In this document: positions 33,097 through 40,852 of the stretch, in pieces | How the letters are laid out: every line of letters begins with the position of its first letter | Position numbering within the stretch: position 1 is the first letter of the stretch | Source: Clostridiales bacterium | GTDB lineage: Bacteria; Bacillota; Clostridia; Saccharofermentanales; Saccharofermentanaceae | Assembly: GCA_017451265.1 (NCBI GenBank) | Contig: JAFSPU010000005.1 | Coordinates: 1-57,130 of the forward strand | Direction: 5' to 3' | DNA length: 57,130 nucleotides | Position numbers and translations under genes: made by a program | The notes under the pieces: generated by a model | Database searches by the model: none | What the model saw: the letters and a program-made list of their open reading frames with translations, nothing else | Told to the model about the DNA's origin: nothing

Positions 33097-34194
33097 ATGA
33101 CAGCATCCGAGAAACAGACACAGCTTGAGACCATCGACAGACAGATCGCCGACCTTTGCAGGCAGAGGATCAGCCTCAACGCCGACAGGGCTTACGAAAG
33201 ACACTTTATCGGCTCTCTTAACGAGACCGGTGACATCGCCATGGCGACCATGCAGAAGACACTGTTCCGCACGCTGTTCGGTCTTTCCCACTCTTACACG
33301 TCCTCAAGGGCAGTGACCAATTCCACTCTCGACAAGACCATCAGCGACGCACTTGAGAGCACCGCCAAGATCTTCCCCGACACAGCCGTAGTCGCCTGCC
33401 AGGGAATCGAGGGCGCTTACTCACAGATTGCCACCGACAAGCTTTTCGCCAACGCCGACATCATGTACTTCAGAACCTTCGACGGTGTCTTCCACGCAGT
33501 AGAAGCCGGCATGTGCAGGTACGGTGTGCTCCCCATCGAGAACTCGTCCTACGGCTCCGTAACGCAGGTGTACGACCTCATGAAGTCACACAAGTTCCAC
33601 ATCGTGCGCGCCATGAAGCTTCAGATCTCTCACAGGCTTCTCGCCAAGCCCGGCACCAAGCTTGAGAACATCAGGGAAGTGTACTCGCATAACCAGGCCA
33701 TCGGCCAGTGCAGCAGGTTCCTGCGCGAGCACCAGGAGATAAAGGTAAACATCGTGGCCAACACGGCAGTGGCGGCGCAGATGGTAGCCGAGAGCGGCAG
33801 AGACGACATTGCGGCCATCTCCTCCCCTGACTGTGCTTCACTTTACGGGCTCGACGTAATGAACGACAGAGTGCAGAACTCGGACCACAACTACACGCGC
33901 TTCATCGTCATCTGCAAGGACCTCGAGATCTACCCCGGCGCAGACAAGGCTTCCATCATGATCTCACTCGGACACACACCGGGTTCTCTCACGGATCTGC
34001 TCTCCAGATTCTCCGCACTCGGCCTTAACCTCACCAAGCTTGAGTCACGCCCCATAGAAGGACGCGACTTCGAGTTCATGTTCTACCTGGACGTAGAGGC
34101 TTCGATCTACTCGGAGCAGTTCGTAAACCTTCTGTGCCAGCTTGACTCAGAACCTGCAGAGTTCACTTTCTTAGGCTGCTACAAGGAAAACTGA
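33097..34194 (+). CDS. pheA: Prephenate dehydratase with N-terminal chorismate-mutase-like and C-terminal ACT domain
   Basis: The enzyme makes phenylpyruvate for phenylalanine synthesis. Residues 1-90 form a chorismate-mutase-like helical domain (QLETIDRQIADLCRQRISL). Residues about 100-280 are the dehydratase (ACQGIEGAYSQIA, GVLPIENSSYGSV, SHNQAIGQCSRFL and NYTRFIVI, with the TRF catalytic Thr). Residues about 285-365 are a Phe-sensing ACT domain (SLTDLLSRFSALGLNLTKLESRPI). GGAGGAG precedes the ATG. Expression is controlled by the upstream Phe-rich leader. In this layout both transcription (leader) and activity (ACT) respond to phenylalanine. Confidence 0.95.
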   Translation: MTASEKQTQLETIDRQIADLCRQRISLNADRAYERHFIGSLNETGDIAMATMQKTLFRTLFGLSHSYTSSRAVTNSTLDKTISDALESTAKIFPDTAVVACQGIEGAYSQIATDKLFANADIMYFRTFDGVFHAVEAGMCRYGVLPIENSSYGSVTQVYDLMKSHKFHIVRAMKLQISHRLLAKPGTKLENIREVYSHNQAIGQCSRFLREHQEIKVNIVANTAVAAQMVAESGRDDIAAISSPDCASLYGLDVMNDRVQNSDHNYTRFIVICKDLEIYPGADKASIMISLGHTPGSLTDLLSRFSALGLNLTKLESRPIEGRDFEFMFYLDVEASIYSEQFVNLLCQLDSEPAEFTFLGCYKEN

Positions 34195-34220
34195 TACTGT
34201 TATTTTTAATGGCATTACAA

Positions 34221-34250
34221 AAGGGGCTGCTCTTAACGAGTGCCCCTTTC
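34221..34250 (+). terminator. pheA terminator
   Basis: GGGGC (34223-34227) pairs with GCCCC (34242-34246), extended by an inner GCTC/GAGT arm, and is followed by TTTC. The rest of the gap to 34501 holds small palindromes (ACGGTTTACCGT near 34310) and AT-rich sequence but no gene I can support. Confidence 0.75.
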
Positions 34251-34501
34251 GTATAGGTTAAACCAGCATCGAATGGAAGGCTATGAGCTGATTAGCAAGA
34301 CGGTTTACCGTCGTACCTATATATAACCACTCACCGGCCTGTGAACCAATACTCAGAACGCCCTTCCGCCGTTGCTTTTCCGACATCCGCAGCTGCGATT
34401 GTTTCTTGACTTTTCCGTAATATTTGCTACGCGCGATAATTGCAAAAAAACCGAATTAGTGTTAAACATGAAAGAGACTAATTTATCAAGGATTATTAAC
34501 T

Positions 34502-35083
34502 ATGAGCGAGAGTACAAATACTTACGACAGAAGAACAGCGAAGACCAGAAAAGCCATCGTGGATGCCCTCGCAGACCTGCTCTATGAAAAGGAGCTGCAT
34601 AAGGTTACTGTCAAGGAGATCACCGAGAAGGCCGACATCAACCGCGGTACCTTCTACAAGCACTATCTGGACGTCTATGATCTTTACGATAAGGCAGAGG
34701 CTGATATCCTGGTAGACCTCGGCATGCTGGTTCTCCAGCTCGAGGAGATCCCCTCAGATCAGTTCTTCGCACACCTGATCGACTACATCGACAACAACCG
34801 TGCCGTCTTCAGGATGATGTTCAGCCCTAACAGTACGAGCAAGTTAAGAGACAGATTTAACAGGATCCTGGAAGGTTCCTTAAGACAGCTTGAGGCTGAG
34901 AAGAAGGATAAGTCCACGAGCGACATTACACTTCGCTACCAGATCAACTACCGTTCACGCGGATGTGTCTCCATCATTGCCCTCTGGGTAAGAGGAGACT
35001 TCGCAGAGTCAAAGGACTTCATCATCAAGATGCTCACAGAGCTCGACTCCAACACAGAGAAGTTTATCTCAAAGACAAAATAA
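34502..35083 (+). CDS. TetR-family transcriptional regulator
   Basis: The 193-residue protein has an N-terminal TetR HTH (KTRKAIVDALADLLYEKELHKVTVKEI, then ADINRGTFYKHYLDVYDLYD) and a helical C-terminal domain of the AcrR/DhaS-like group with YRSRGCVSIIALWVRGDF. The ligand and targets are unknown. It ends in a 15-bp convergent overlap with the XRE-type gene. AAGGATT precedes the ATG. Confidence 0.9.
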   Translation: MSESTNTYDRRTAKTRKAIVDALADLLYEKELHKVTVKEITEKADINRGTFYKHYLDVYDLYDKAEADILVDLGMLVLQLEEIPSDQFFAHLIDYIDNNRAVFRMMFSPNSTSKLRDRFNRILEGSLRQLEAEKKDKSTSDITLRYQINYRSRGCVSIIALWVRGDFAESKDFIIKMLTELDSNTEKFISKTK

Positions 35084-35647
35084 TCCGTCTCTGTTACAGT
35101 AACAATAGAATTTTCGAACACCCTCTATCCGGAATCTGGCCTCGGCTGCTGACTCCGGATAGATCTTTTTGAGCTGAATTCCGTCGTCTGACACCGCCGC
35201 GATGAATGAGATGTAGTGGTTCTTCGTCATCTCATGTTCCACGGACACGTAGTATTCGTCTTCGATGCGCTCTACCTTGATATTATGCGTCTCATCGGGC
35301 TTTGCGGGCTCCTCGGGCACGAGTGTAACACCGTTACACTGCACCAAAGACTCCCCTACGCTGTGGATTATGTTGCCGCACACGGGGCACACGTAGAACT
35401 TCGAGCGCAGCATGTTGGCCGACACATTGTTATTGGTGATGAGGTTGCCTGACAGCAACTCCGTTATCGACACCTTGAGTGCTTCCGCGAGCGGCTCGAG
35501 CAACGAGATGTCGGGGTAGCCCTTGCCTGTCTCCCACTTGGACACGGTCTTATCTGAAACGCATATCTTCTCCGCGAGCTGTACCTGTGTGTAACCCGCC
35601 TTCTCGCGCAGGATCCTGATGGTCTCGCCTGTTACGTATTGATCCAT
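35069..35647 (-). CDS. XRE-family regulator with C-terminal zinc-ribbon domain
   Basis: Residues 1-65 form an XRE HTH (IRILREKAGYTQVQLAEKICVSDKTVSKWETGKGYPDI). A zinc-binding stretch (FYVCPVCGNIIHSVGE) and a small beta domain (about 100-192) follow. The ATG at 35647 has the textbook site AAGGAGGTGATC; a GTG at 35656 lies inside that site and is less likely. This architecture is widespread in clostridia; targets are unknown. Confidence 0.9.
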   Translation of the reverse strand: MDQYVTGETIRILREKAGYTQVQLAEKICVSDKTVSKWETGKGYPDISLLEPLAEALKVSITELLSGNLITNNNVSANMLRSKFYVCPVCGNIIHSVGESLVQCNGVTLVPEEPAKPDETHNIKVERIEDEYYVSVEHEMTKNHYISFIAAVSDDGIQLKKIYPESAAEARFRIEGVRKFYCYCNRDGLFCL

Positions 35648-35713
35648 AATGATCACCTCCTTGCCTGAAGGATAGCGTGTCCCCGGCGGAAGTTGTACCT
35701 ACGCTCGGTAGAG

Positions 35714-36268
35714 TCAGTTCCCGATAAGCGTCTGCAGCTTGCAGTTCGGGATGGGGTCCGCCCAGAACTCGGCGAGCGTGCGCTTCTTCACCTGGCACAC
35801 AATGCTGGAATTCATGGCACCGTGGCCTATTATGAGCACATCTTTGCCCGCTTCCACCTGCGGCAGCGCTACTTGCTCCAGAAACTCCCCCGTCCTCGCG
35901 AAAAGCTCCTCCATGCTCTCAGCGCCCAGCGGAGCCTTATACTCCTCGGGGTGCTTGAAGAAAGCGTACATGGGGCAGTCCGGGAAGGCGTAAGTGTTGG
36001 CAAAGCCCTCGTAGATGCCGAAAGCCATCTCCTTGAGGCGCTCGTCGATTATGATGGGGATGTCCCTGCCGTCCAGAACCAGCCGTGCGGTCTCACGTGC
36101 CCTTTTAAGGGGCGAGCAGTAGCAGACATCAAAGTGTATGCCCTTATACTCCCGGGCGGCCTCCTGGGCCATTCTGACGCCTTCTGCGTTAAGATCTGTA
36201 TCTGTCTGCCCCTGGAGCCTGTAAGCTGCGTTCCAGTCGGTCTTTCCGTGTCGCATTATGTAGAGCAT
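35714..36268 (-). CDS. Histidine phosphatase (phosphoglycerate mutase-like)
   Basis: The 184-residue protein has the catalytic MRHGKTDWN at its N terminus (His phospho-acceptor), YCSPLKRARETA (second Arg), Glu in EMAFGIYEG and the second catalytic His in LIIGHGAMNSS. Substrates may include sugar phosphates, nucleotides or cobalamin precursors; sequence alone does not decide. I start at the ATG at 36268 because the family begins right at this motif. Confidence 0.88.
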   Translation of the reverse strand: MLYIMRHGKTDWNAAYRLQGQTDTDLNAEGVRMAQEAAREYKGIHFDVCYCSPLKRARETARLVLDGRDIPIIIDERLKEMAFGIYEGFANTYAFPDCPMYAFFKHPEEYKAPLGAESMEELFARTGEFLEQVALPQVEAGKDVLIIGHGAMNSSIVCQVKKRTLAEFWADPIPNCKLQTLIGN

Positions 36269-36407
36269 AAAACCCGCCTGTAAATCAATTTCCGCATTAA
36301 GTATAAAGGCTGTTGCCATAAAAGCATAGAAGCAACAAATACATAGTAAAAAAGTATATAATTCAAAACATAGTATGGTTTGCTGCTGATTATTTGAGGG
36401 AAAGACT

Positions 36408-38203
36408 ATGGTTGTTAATAAACTGAACCAGCTTTATAAGCCTGACCGTCTGTTGTTCTACACCGATGCGTCCGAAGAAGATATCCGGGCATTCACCGGC
36501 GGCGTCATCCCGGATAAGATCAGCAAGTATACGGGTGCTTTCGGCACTTATGATTACCCCGGAGTGTTCTTCATTAGAAGTCTTGATAAGCCTGTGATCG
36601 GAATCGAGTTCAGGCCGGATGACTACAAGGCAGAGTACCCCGCGGATCTGGATTCCATCAGGCTTAACGGCTCCTACTGCTTCTCCCTGGAAACTGACGA
36701 TGAGATCGAGATCAGCCGCGAGAATATCACCACTATCTTTAAAGACCTCGCGGGAGACGGAGCGGCCCACCGCGTTTACAGCGACCTTTCGCTTAAGGCC
36801 GAGTCTGAAGTTATATCCGCGTTTATGTATTCCAAGAAGCTCAGGCTGCTTTACGAGTGCGAGCTTAAGGACGAGATCGCCAAGGATATCATCTCCGACG
36901 ACGCAGACCGTTTCGATAAAGCTTTGCTTTACAAGATGTCATTCACCGAGCCCATCACGGGGCACTATAACTGGAACCACCTCGTGGCTTTCCTGGAGAT
37001 GCCGACAGACAGCGGCATCAGCGACTACACTTTCGTGCATTTCGATATCAAGGAATTCCGCGTGATAAATGAAGTCTACGGGCACAACACGGCTAACCGC
37101 GTGCTGCGCAATGTCGTAAAGGCCATGAACGAAGCTGACTTCGTCTACGCGAGCGCGCGCTGCCATAACGACAACTTTGCCATGATGATAAAGGACATGC
37201 CCGAGGACGAGACCGTGCGTGTGCTGGAGGACTTCTTTGAGTCCATCTCGCGCCTGCCCGAGGATCCCGCTTACAGGATCTACTACAGGTGCGGCGTGGT
37301 CCCCATGCAAAGGACGATCCTCTCAGGCAACCGCGTGGCCGATGCCGCCAAGATGGCGCAGGCCCTCGGCGTGACTCCGAACAAGACCGAGGTCACCATA
37401 TACACGGACAAGATGCACGACGACATCACCTGGGGCAACATCATAAAGGCTTACGTGGACACCGCCATTGCGGAGGATGAGTTCAGGGTGTACCTGCAGC
37501 CGAAGTTCGACATCAACCGTGAAGTTATTGAGGGAGCGGAGGCGCTGATACGCTGGGACTACAAGGGCAAGGGCTCCTGTCCCCCGGAAGGTTCGTTCCC
37601 TTCTTCGAGCGTGACGGCTCCATCGGCAAGATAGATGACATCGTTCTCGAGAAGGTGTGTAAAGCACTCGCGCAGTGGAAGGCTGGGGGCAAGCCTTTGT
37701 ATCCTGTCTCAGTCAACCTCTCGCGCAAGAGGCTTTACAACCAGAATCTCATCGAGCACCTGGTCGGGATAATCGACAGTCACGGCGTGGACCACGGCCT
37801 GATCGACTTCGAGCTTACCGAGAGCGCCACCTACGATAACAAGGAGCACATGCTGCGCGTGCTGGAAGACCTGCGTGAACGCGGCTTCAAGATCTCCATG
37901 GACGACTTCGGTACGGGTTACTCTTCCCTGTCACTGCTGACGGAGATGCCGCTCGATACCCTGAAGATAGACAAGAGCTTTGTCGACAAGCTCGGCACGG
38001 ATAACGAGCGTGAGCAGGATATTGTTGTAATCCGCCTGATCATTGCGCTTGCCAAGGATCTTGGATTCGTGTGCCTGGCTGAGGGTGCTGAGCGTAAAGA
38101 ACAGGTCGACCGTCTCCGTGAACTTGGCTGCGAAGTGATACAGGGTTACTACTACAGCAAGCCCATATCGATGGATGAGTTCGAGGAGCGTTACCTTAAG
38201 TAA
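36408..38203 (+). pseudogene. GGDEF-EAL protein gene with one frameshift
   Basis: The first frame (36408-37634) carries a sensor region, a degenerate GGDEF domain (FDIKEFRVINEVYGH; signature degraded to CHNDNF, so no cyclase activity) and the start of an EAL domain (VYLQPKFDI, GAEALIRWDYKGKG). The frame then breaks near 37572. One more base in GGGCTCCTG would restore LLSPGRFVPFFERDG and join the second frame (to 38203), which holds VNLSRK, ELTES, DDFGTGYSSLSLL, KIDKSF and VIQGYYYSKP. The EAL catalytic residues look intact, so before the deletion this was probably a c-di-GMP phosphodiesterase. A sequencing error is possible. Confidence 0.85.
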
Positions 38204-38208
38204 TGCCG

Positions 38209-38619
38209 TTATGCGCGGGCAGCCTTCTTTCTCTTTACTACAGTGATGATGAAGACGATGACAGTTACGAATACGAAGCCTGCTGTGTAGTTGACGAAGA
38301 TGTCTCTGTAAGCTGAGCTTGCGAGTTCTACTGTAAGGCCTCTTAAGAATACGTAGAAGAATGTGAGGAGCATTGTAGGTACATATACGGCTGCGACCTT
38401 GAGCCAGAAGTTTCTGATCTTAAGATATCTGATAAGTGCATAAGCGACTACTGCGATGGCTACGATAACTGCTCTGTCCAGCTCGTGCCAGTTTCCTGAC
38501 GGATCTTCGAATGTTCCCTTAGCAAGGTAGATGATGCTGTTTGTGATGGTGGCGAGCGTATACATTACGCAGTAAAGGAATACAGGTGTCTTAATGTACT
38601 TAGTCCAAATCTCTTTCAT
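38209..38619 (-). CDS. Small four-TM membrane protein
   Basis: The 136-residue protein has four hydrophobic helices (VFLYCVMYTLATITNSIIYL; AVIVAIAVVAYALIRYL; VAAVYVPTMLLTFFYVFL; FVFVTVIVFIITVV) and a basic KRKKAARA tail. I recognise no characterised family. The ATG at 38619 follows GGAGG at a good distance; the longer frame to 38670 lacks a site. It lies convergent to the GGDEF-EAL gene and divergent from the Dus gene. Confidence 0.75.
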   Translation of the reverse strand: MKEIWTKYIKTPVFLYCVMYTLATITNSIIYLAKGTFEDPSGNWHELDRAVIVAIAVVAYALIRYLKIRNFWLKVAAVYVPTMLLTFFYVFLRGLTVELASSAYRDIFVNYTAGFVFVTVIVFIITVVKRKKAARA

Positions 38620-38760
38620 TTTCTTTTCCTCCGTGTGGTTCGTTTTGTTTATGACCGGACTATACCCCACGGCAGAAGAGCTTTCAGAGATTATGTATCA
38701 AGTTGCATTTTGTGATGCACAAGTTGCAATCAGGTACCGGTATTACGATAGAATATATGC

Positions 38761-39720
38761 ATGGATATTTATTTTGCACCGCTCGAAGGCATTACAGGTC
38801 ATATATTCCGCACGGCTTACAGCGGGATCTATGGACATATAGACAAGTATTTCTCGCCGTTCTTATCACCTGCAGAGAAATGCCCGATAACTCCCCGCGA
38901 GAAAAAAGACGTTATTCCCGAGAATAATAAAGGAATTAATCTGGTTCCTCAGATCCTGACGTGCAAGTCGGACTATTTTATCGAAGCGGCCAAAGAGCTT
39001 AAGGCCCTGGGTTACTCGGAGATAAACTTAAACCTCGGCTGCCCTTCGGGAACGGTCTGTGCCAAGGGAAAGGGCGCGGGATTCCTGCCGGAGACTTTGG
39101 CGCTTCAGAAGTTCCTGGATGACATCTATTCTTATGCCGGTTCCGATAACATGAAGATATCCATCAAGACCCGCCTCGGCTACTATAATCCGGACGAGTT
39201 TTATGATCTTATAGATATCTTTAATTCCTTCCCTGTGAGCGAGCTGATCGTACACCCCAGAATAAGAGCAGACTTCTATAAGGGAGAGACGCGCAAGGAA
39301 TACTACGCATATGCTCTGGAACACTCCCGAAACCCTCTGGTGTACAACGGAAATATATTTAACGTTAATGACTACAATGAGTTGTTAGCCCGCTTTAACT
39401 GCAGCCTCGATCCCGTCATGTTAGGCAGGGGCCTGATAGCAGATCCGTCTTTGGCAGATAAGCTTAAGGGATTTACGGATAAGACCGACTTCGGCAAGCT
39501 TCGAAAACTGCACGACGCCGTTTATCACGAGTATCAGAAGATCATGTCACCTGATATCAATGTGCTTTACAAGATGAGGGAGCTTTGGACTTACTGGCAG
39601 ACTTCGTTCCCGGGATGTGAGCGTGAGATCAAGCGCCTGCTGAAGGCGAAGAAATATCCTGAATATGAGGACATTGCATACAGTTTATTTTCTCGGTTTG
39701 ACTCCGATAAGAAAGCTTAA
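38761..39720 (+). CDS. tRNA-dihydrouridine synthase family protein
   Basis: The FMN enzyme reduces uridine to dihydrouridine in tRNA. The 319 residues begin MDIYFAPLEGITGHIFR and contain INLNLGCPSGTVCAKGKGAGF (active-site Cys), IKTRLGY, LIVHPR and VMLGRGLIADPSL (FMN phosphate site). No ribosome site precedes the ATG. TTGCAA (38724-38729) and TAGAAT (38749-38754), with 19 bp between, would start transcription right at it. The 3' end overlaps the convergent acyltransferase gene by 36 bp. Confidence 0.9.
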   Translation: MDIYFAPLEGITGHIFRTAYSGIYGHIDKYFSPFLSPAEKCPITPREKKDVIPENNKGINLVPQILTCKSDYFIEAAKELKALGYSEINLNLGCPSGTVCAKGKGAGFLPETLALQKFLDDIYSYAGSDNMKISIKTRLGYYNPDEFYDLIDIFNSFPVSELIVHPRIRADFYKGETRKEYYAYALEHSRNPLVYNGNIFNVNDYNELLARFNCSLDPVMLGRGLIADPSLADKLKGFTDKTDFGKLRKLHDAVYHEYQKIMSPDINVLYKMRELWTYWQTSFPGCEREIKRLLKAKKYPEYEDIAYSLFSRFDSDKKA

Positions 39721-40755
39721 GACCGGAACGCGCACAAACAATTCAACAGCAAGCAGCGTAACCACATAGGAAGCAGCCACAGGGATCAGAAACAGAAGCG
39801 CTGTGTTCCCTGAAAACATACCTGACAGAAGGTACTGAAACAGCACCACAAATACATAGTGCAGACTGAAGAAAGCGAATGATCTTCCTGCCATATATGC
39901 TGATGCTTTTCCTGTCTTATCAAGGCAGGCTTTTCCAAGCCCTGTCAGCGCCAGCATCATGAACCAGGTGGTAACGTCATTTGTAATGCTGTTCAGCATT
40001 TTATATTCCCCGGATGACCACAGGAAAAGCCAAATGTTCGTGACCCCCGAGATCAGACCCGCGGCTAAGAATACATATCTGTATCTGCTTATTCTCTCTA
40101 CGACTTCATCGATCGAGAATACGTAAAAACCTATGAGGAAAATGTATGTGTAGAGAACGATGCTCTTGCCGTTGACCTCAAGCAGCCCGCTTATAAGCGG
40201 CACCGGCAGCCCCAGCAGTATCACTGCCCATAAAGGAAGGACGCCGCCTGCTTTCGGCAGAAGTTTCTTTTGCGCGAGGATGAGCCCGAGACTGATGAGT
40301 GACACCGCGAAAAGATACAGCAGGAACCAGAACTGCCCGAGCGAGAAGCCGCCGTCGGCACCCGTAAGGTCAGTAAACTTCGTGAAGAAGACTTTGTAAT
40401 GCCCGATGAATGTCCCCGTGTAACCGCAGTTGCGCTTGTCGGCAAGATACGTCATCACGGGCATGAACGCGAGCGTTCCGAAAAGAAGCGGGACTATGAG
40501 CCTCTTAACTCTCTCGGCGATGTACTGCCCTGCCGACCTCTTCCCCAGCGCAAACCTGGTGCTCATGCCGGCAAGAAGGAAAAGAAGCGGCATCAGAAAC
40601 GGACTGAAGGCCACTATAAAACTGCTCAGCACCCTGCTGGAACCGAACATCATGTAGTTGGGTTCACCCCAGGCATTCCATGCCATGGCAGCATGATACG
40701 GAATCAGGATAAGGATCGCAAGACTGCGCAAATTGTCGATGTAATGCTTTCTCAT
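39685..40755 (-). CDS. Acyltransferase 3 family membrane protein
   Basis: The 356-residue protein has about ten TM helices. The N-terminal RKHYIDNLRSLAILILIPYHAAMAW carries the family Asn/Arg and catalytic His, and RVKRLIVPLLFG follows. Acyl_transf_3 members O-acylate surface sugars or peptidoglycan-linked polymers; the acceptor here is unknown. The gene is single on its strand with a 36-bp 3' overlap with the dus-like gene. Confidence 0.88.
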   Translation of the reverse strand: MRKHYIDNLRSLAILILIPYHAAMAWNAWGEPNYMMFGSSRVLSSFIVAFSPFLMPLLFLLAGMSTRFALGKRSAGQYIAERVKRLIVPLLFGTLAFMPVMTYLADKRNCGYTGTFIGHYKVFFTKFTDLTGADGGFSLGQFWFLLYLFAVSLISLGLILAQKKLLPKAGGVLPLWAVILLGLPVPLISGLLEVNGKSIVLYTYIFLIGFYVFSIDEVVERISRYRYVFLAAGLISGVTNIWLFLWSSGEYKMLNSITNDVTTWFMMLALTGLGKACLDKTGKASAYMAGRSFAFFSLHYVFVVLFQYLLSGMFSGNTALLFLIPVAASYVVTLLAVELFVRVPVLSFLIGVKPRK

Positions 40756-40852
40756 TCCAGTCCATTATACCAAGCGTTTGACGGGTCTATTAATCCCGTT
40801 GTAAGACATGCAGAATTTCAGGCTGTAAAGCGCACCGATAAATACTCCCCGG

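Noticed and set aside
34255-34330. Structured RNA in the gap between pheA and the TetR gene
   Set aside because: Only small palindromes are visible and they do not form a consistent larger fold or match a riboswitch core I know.
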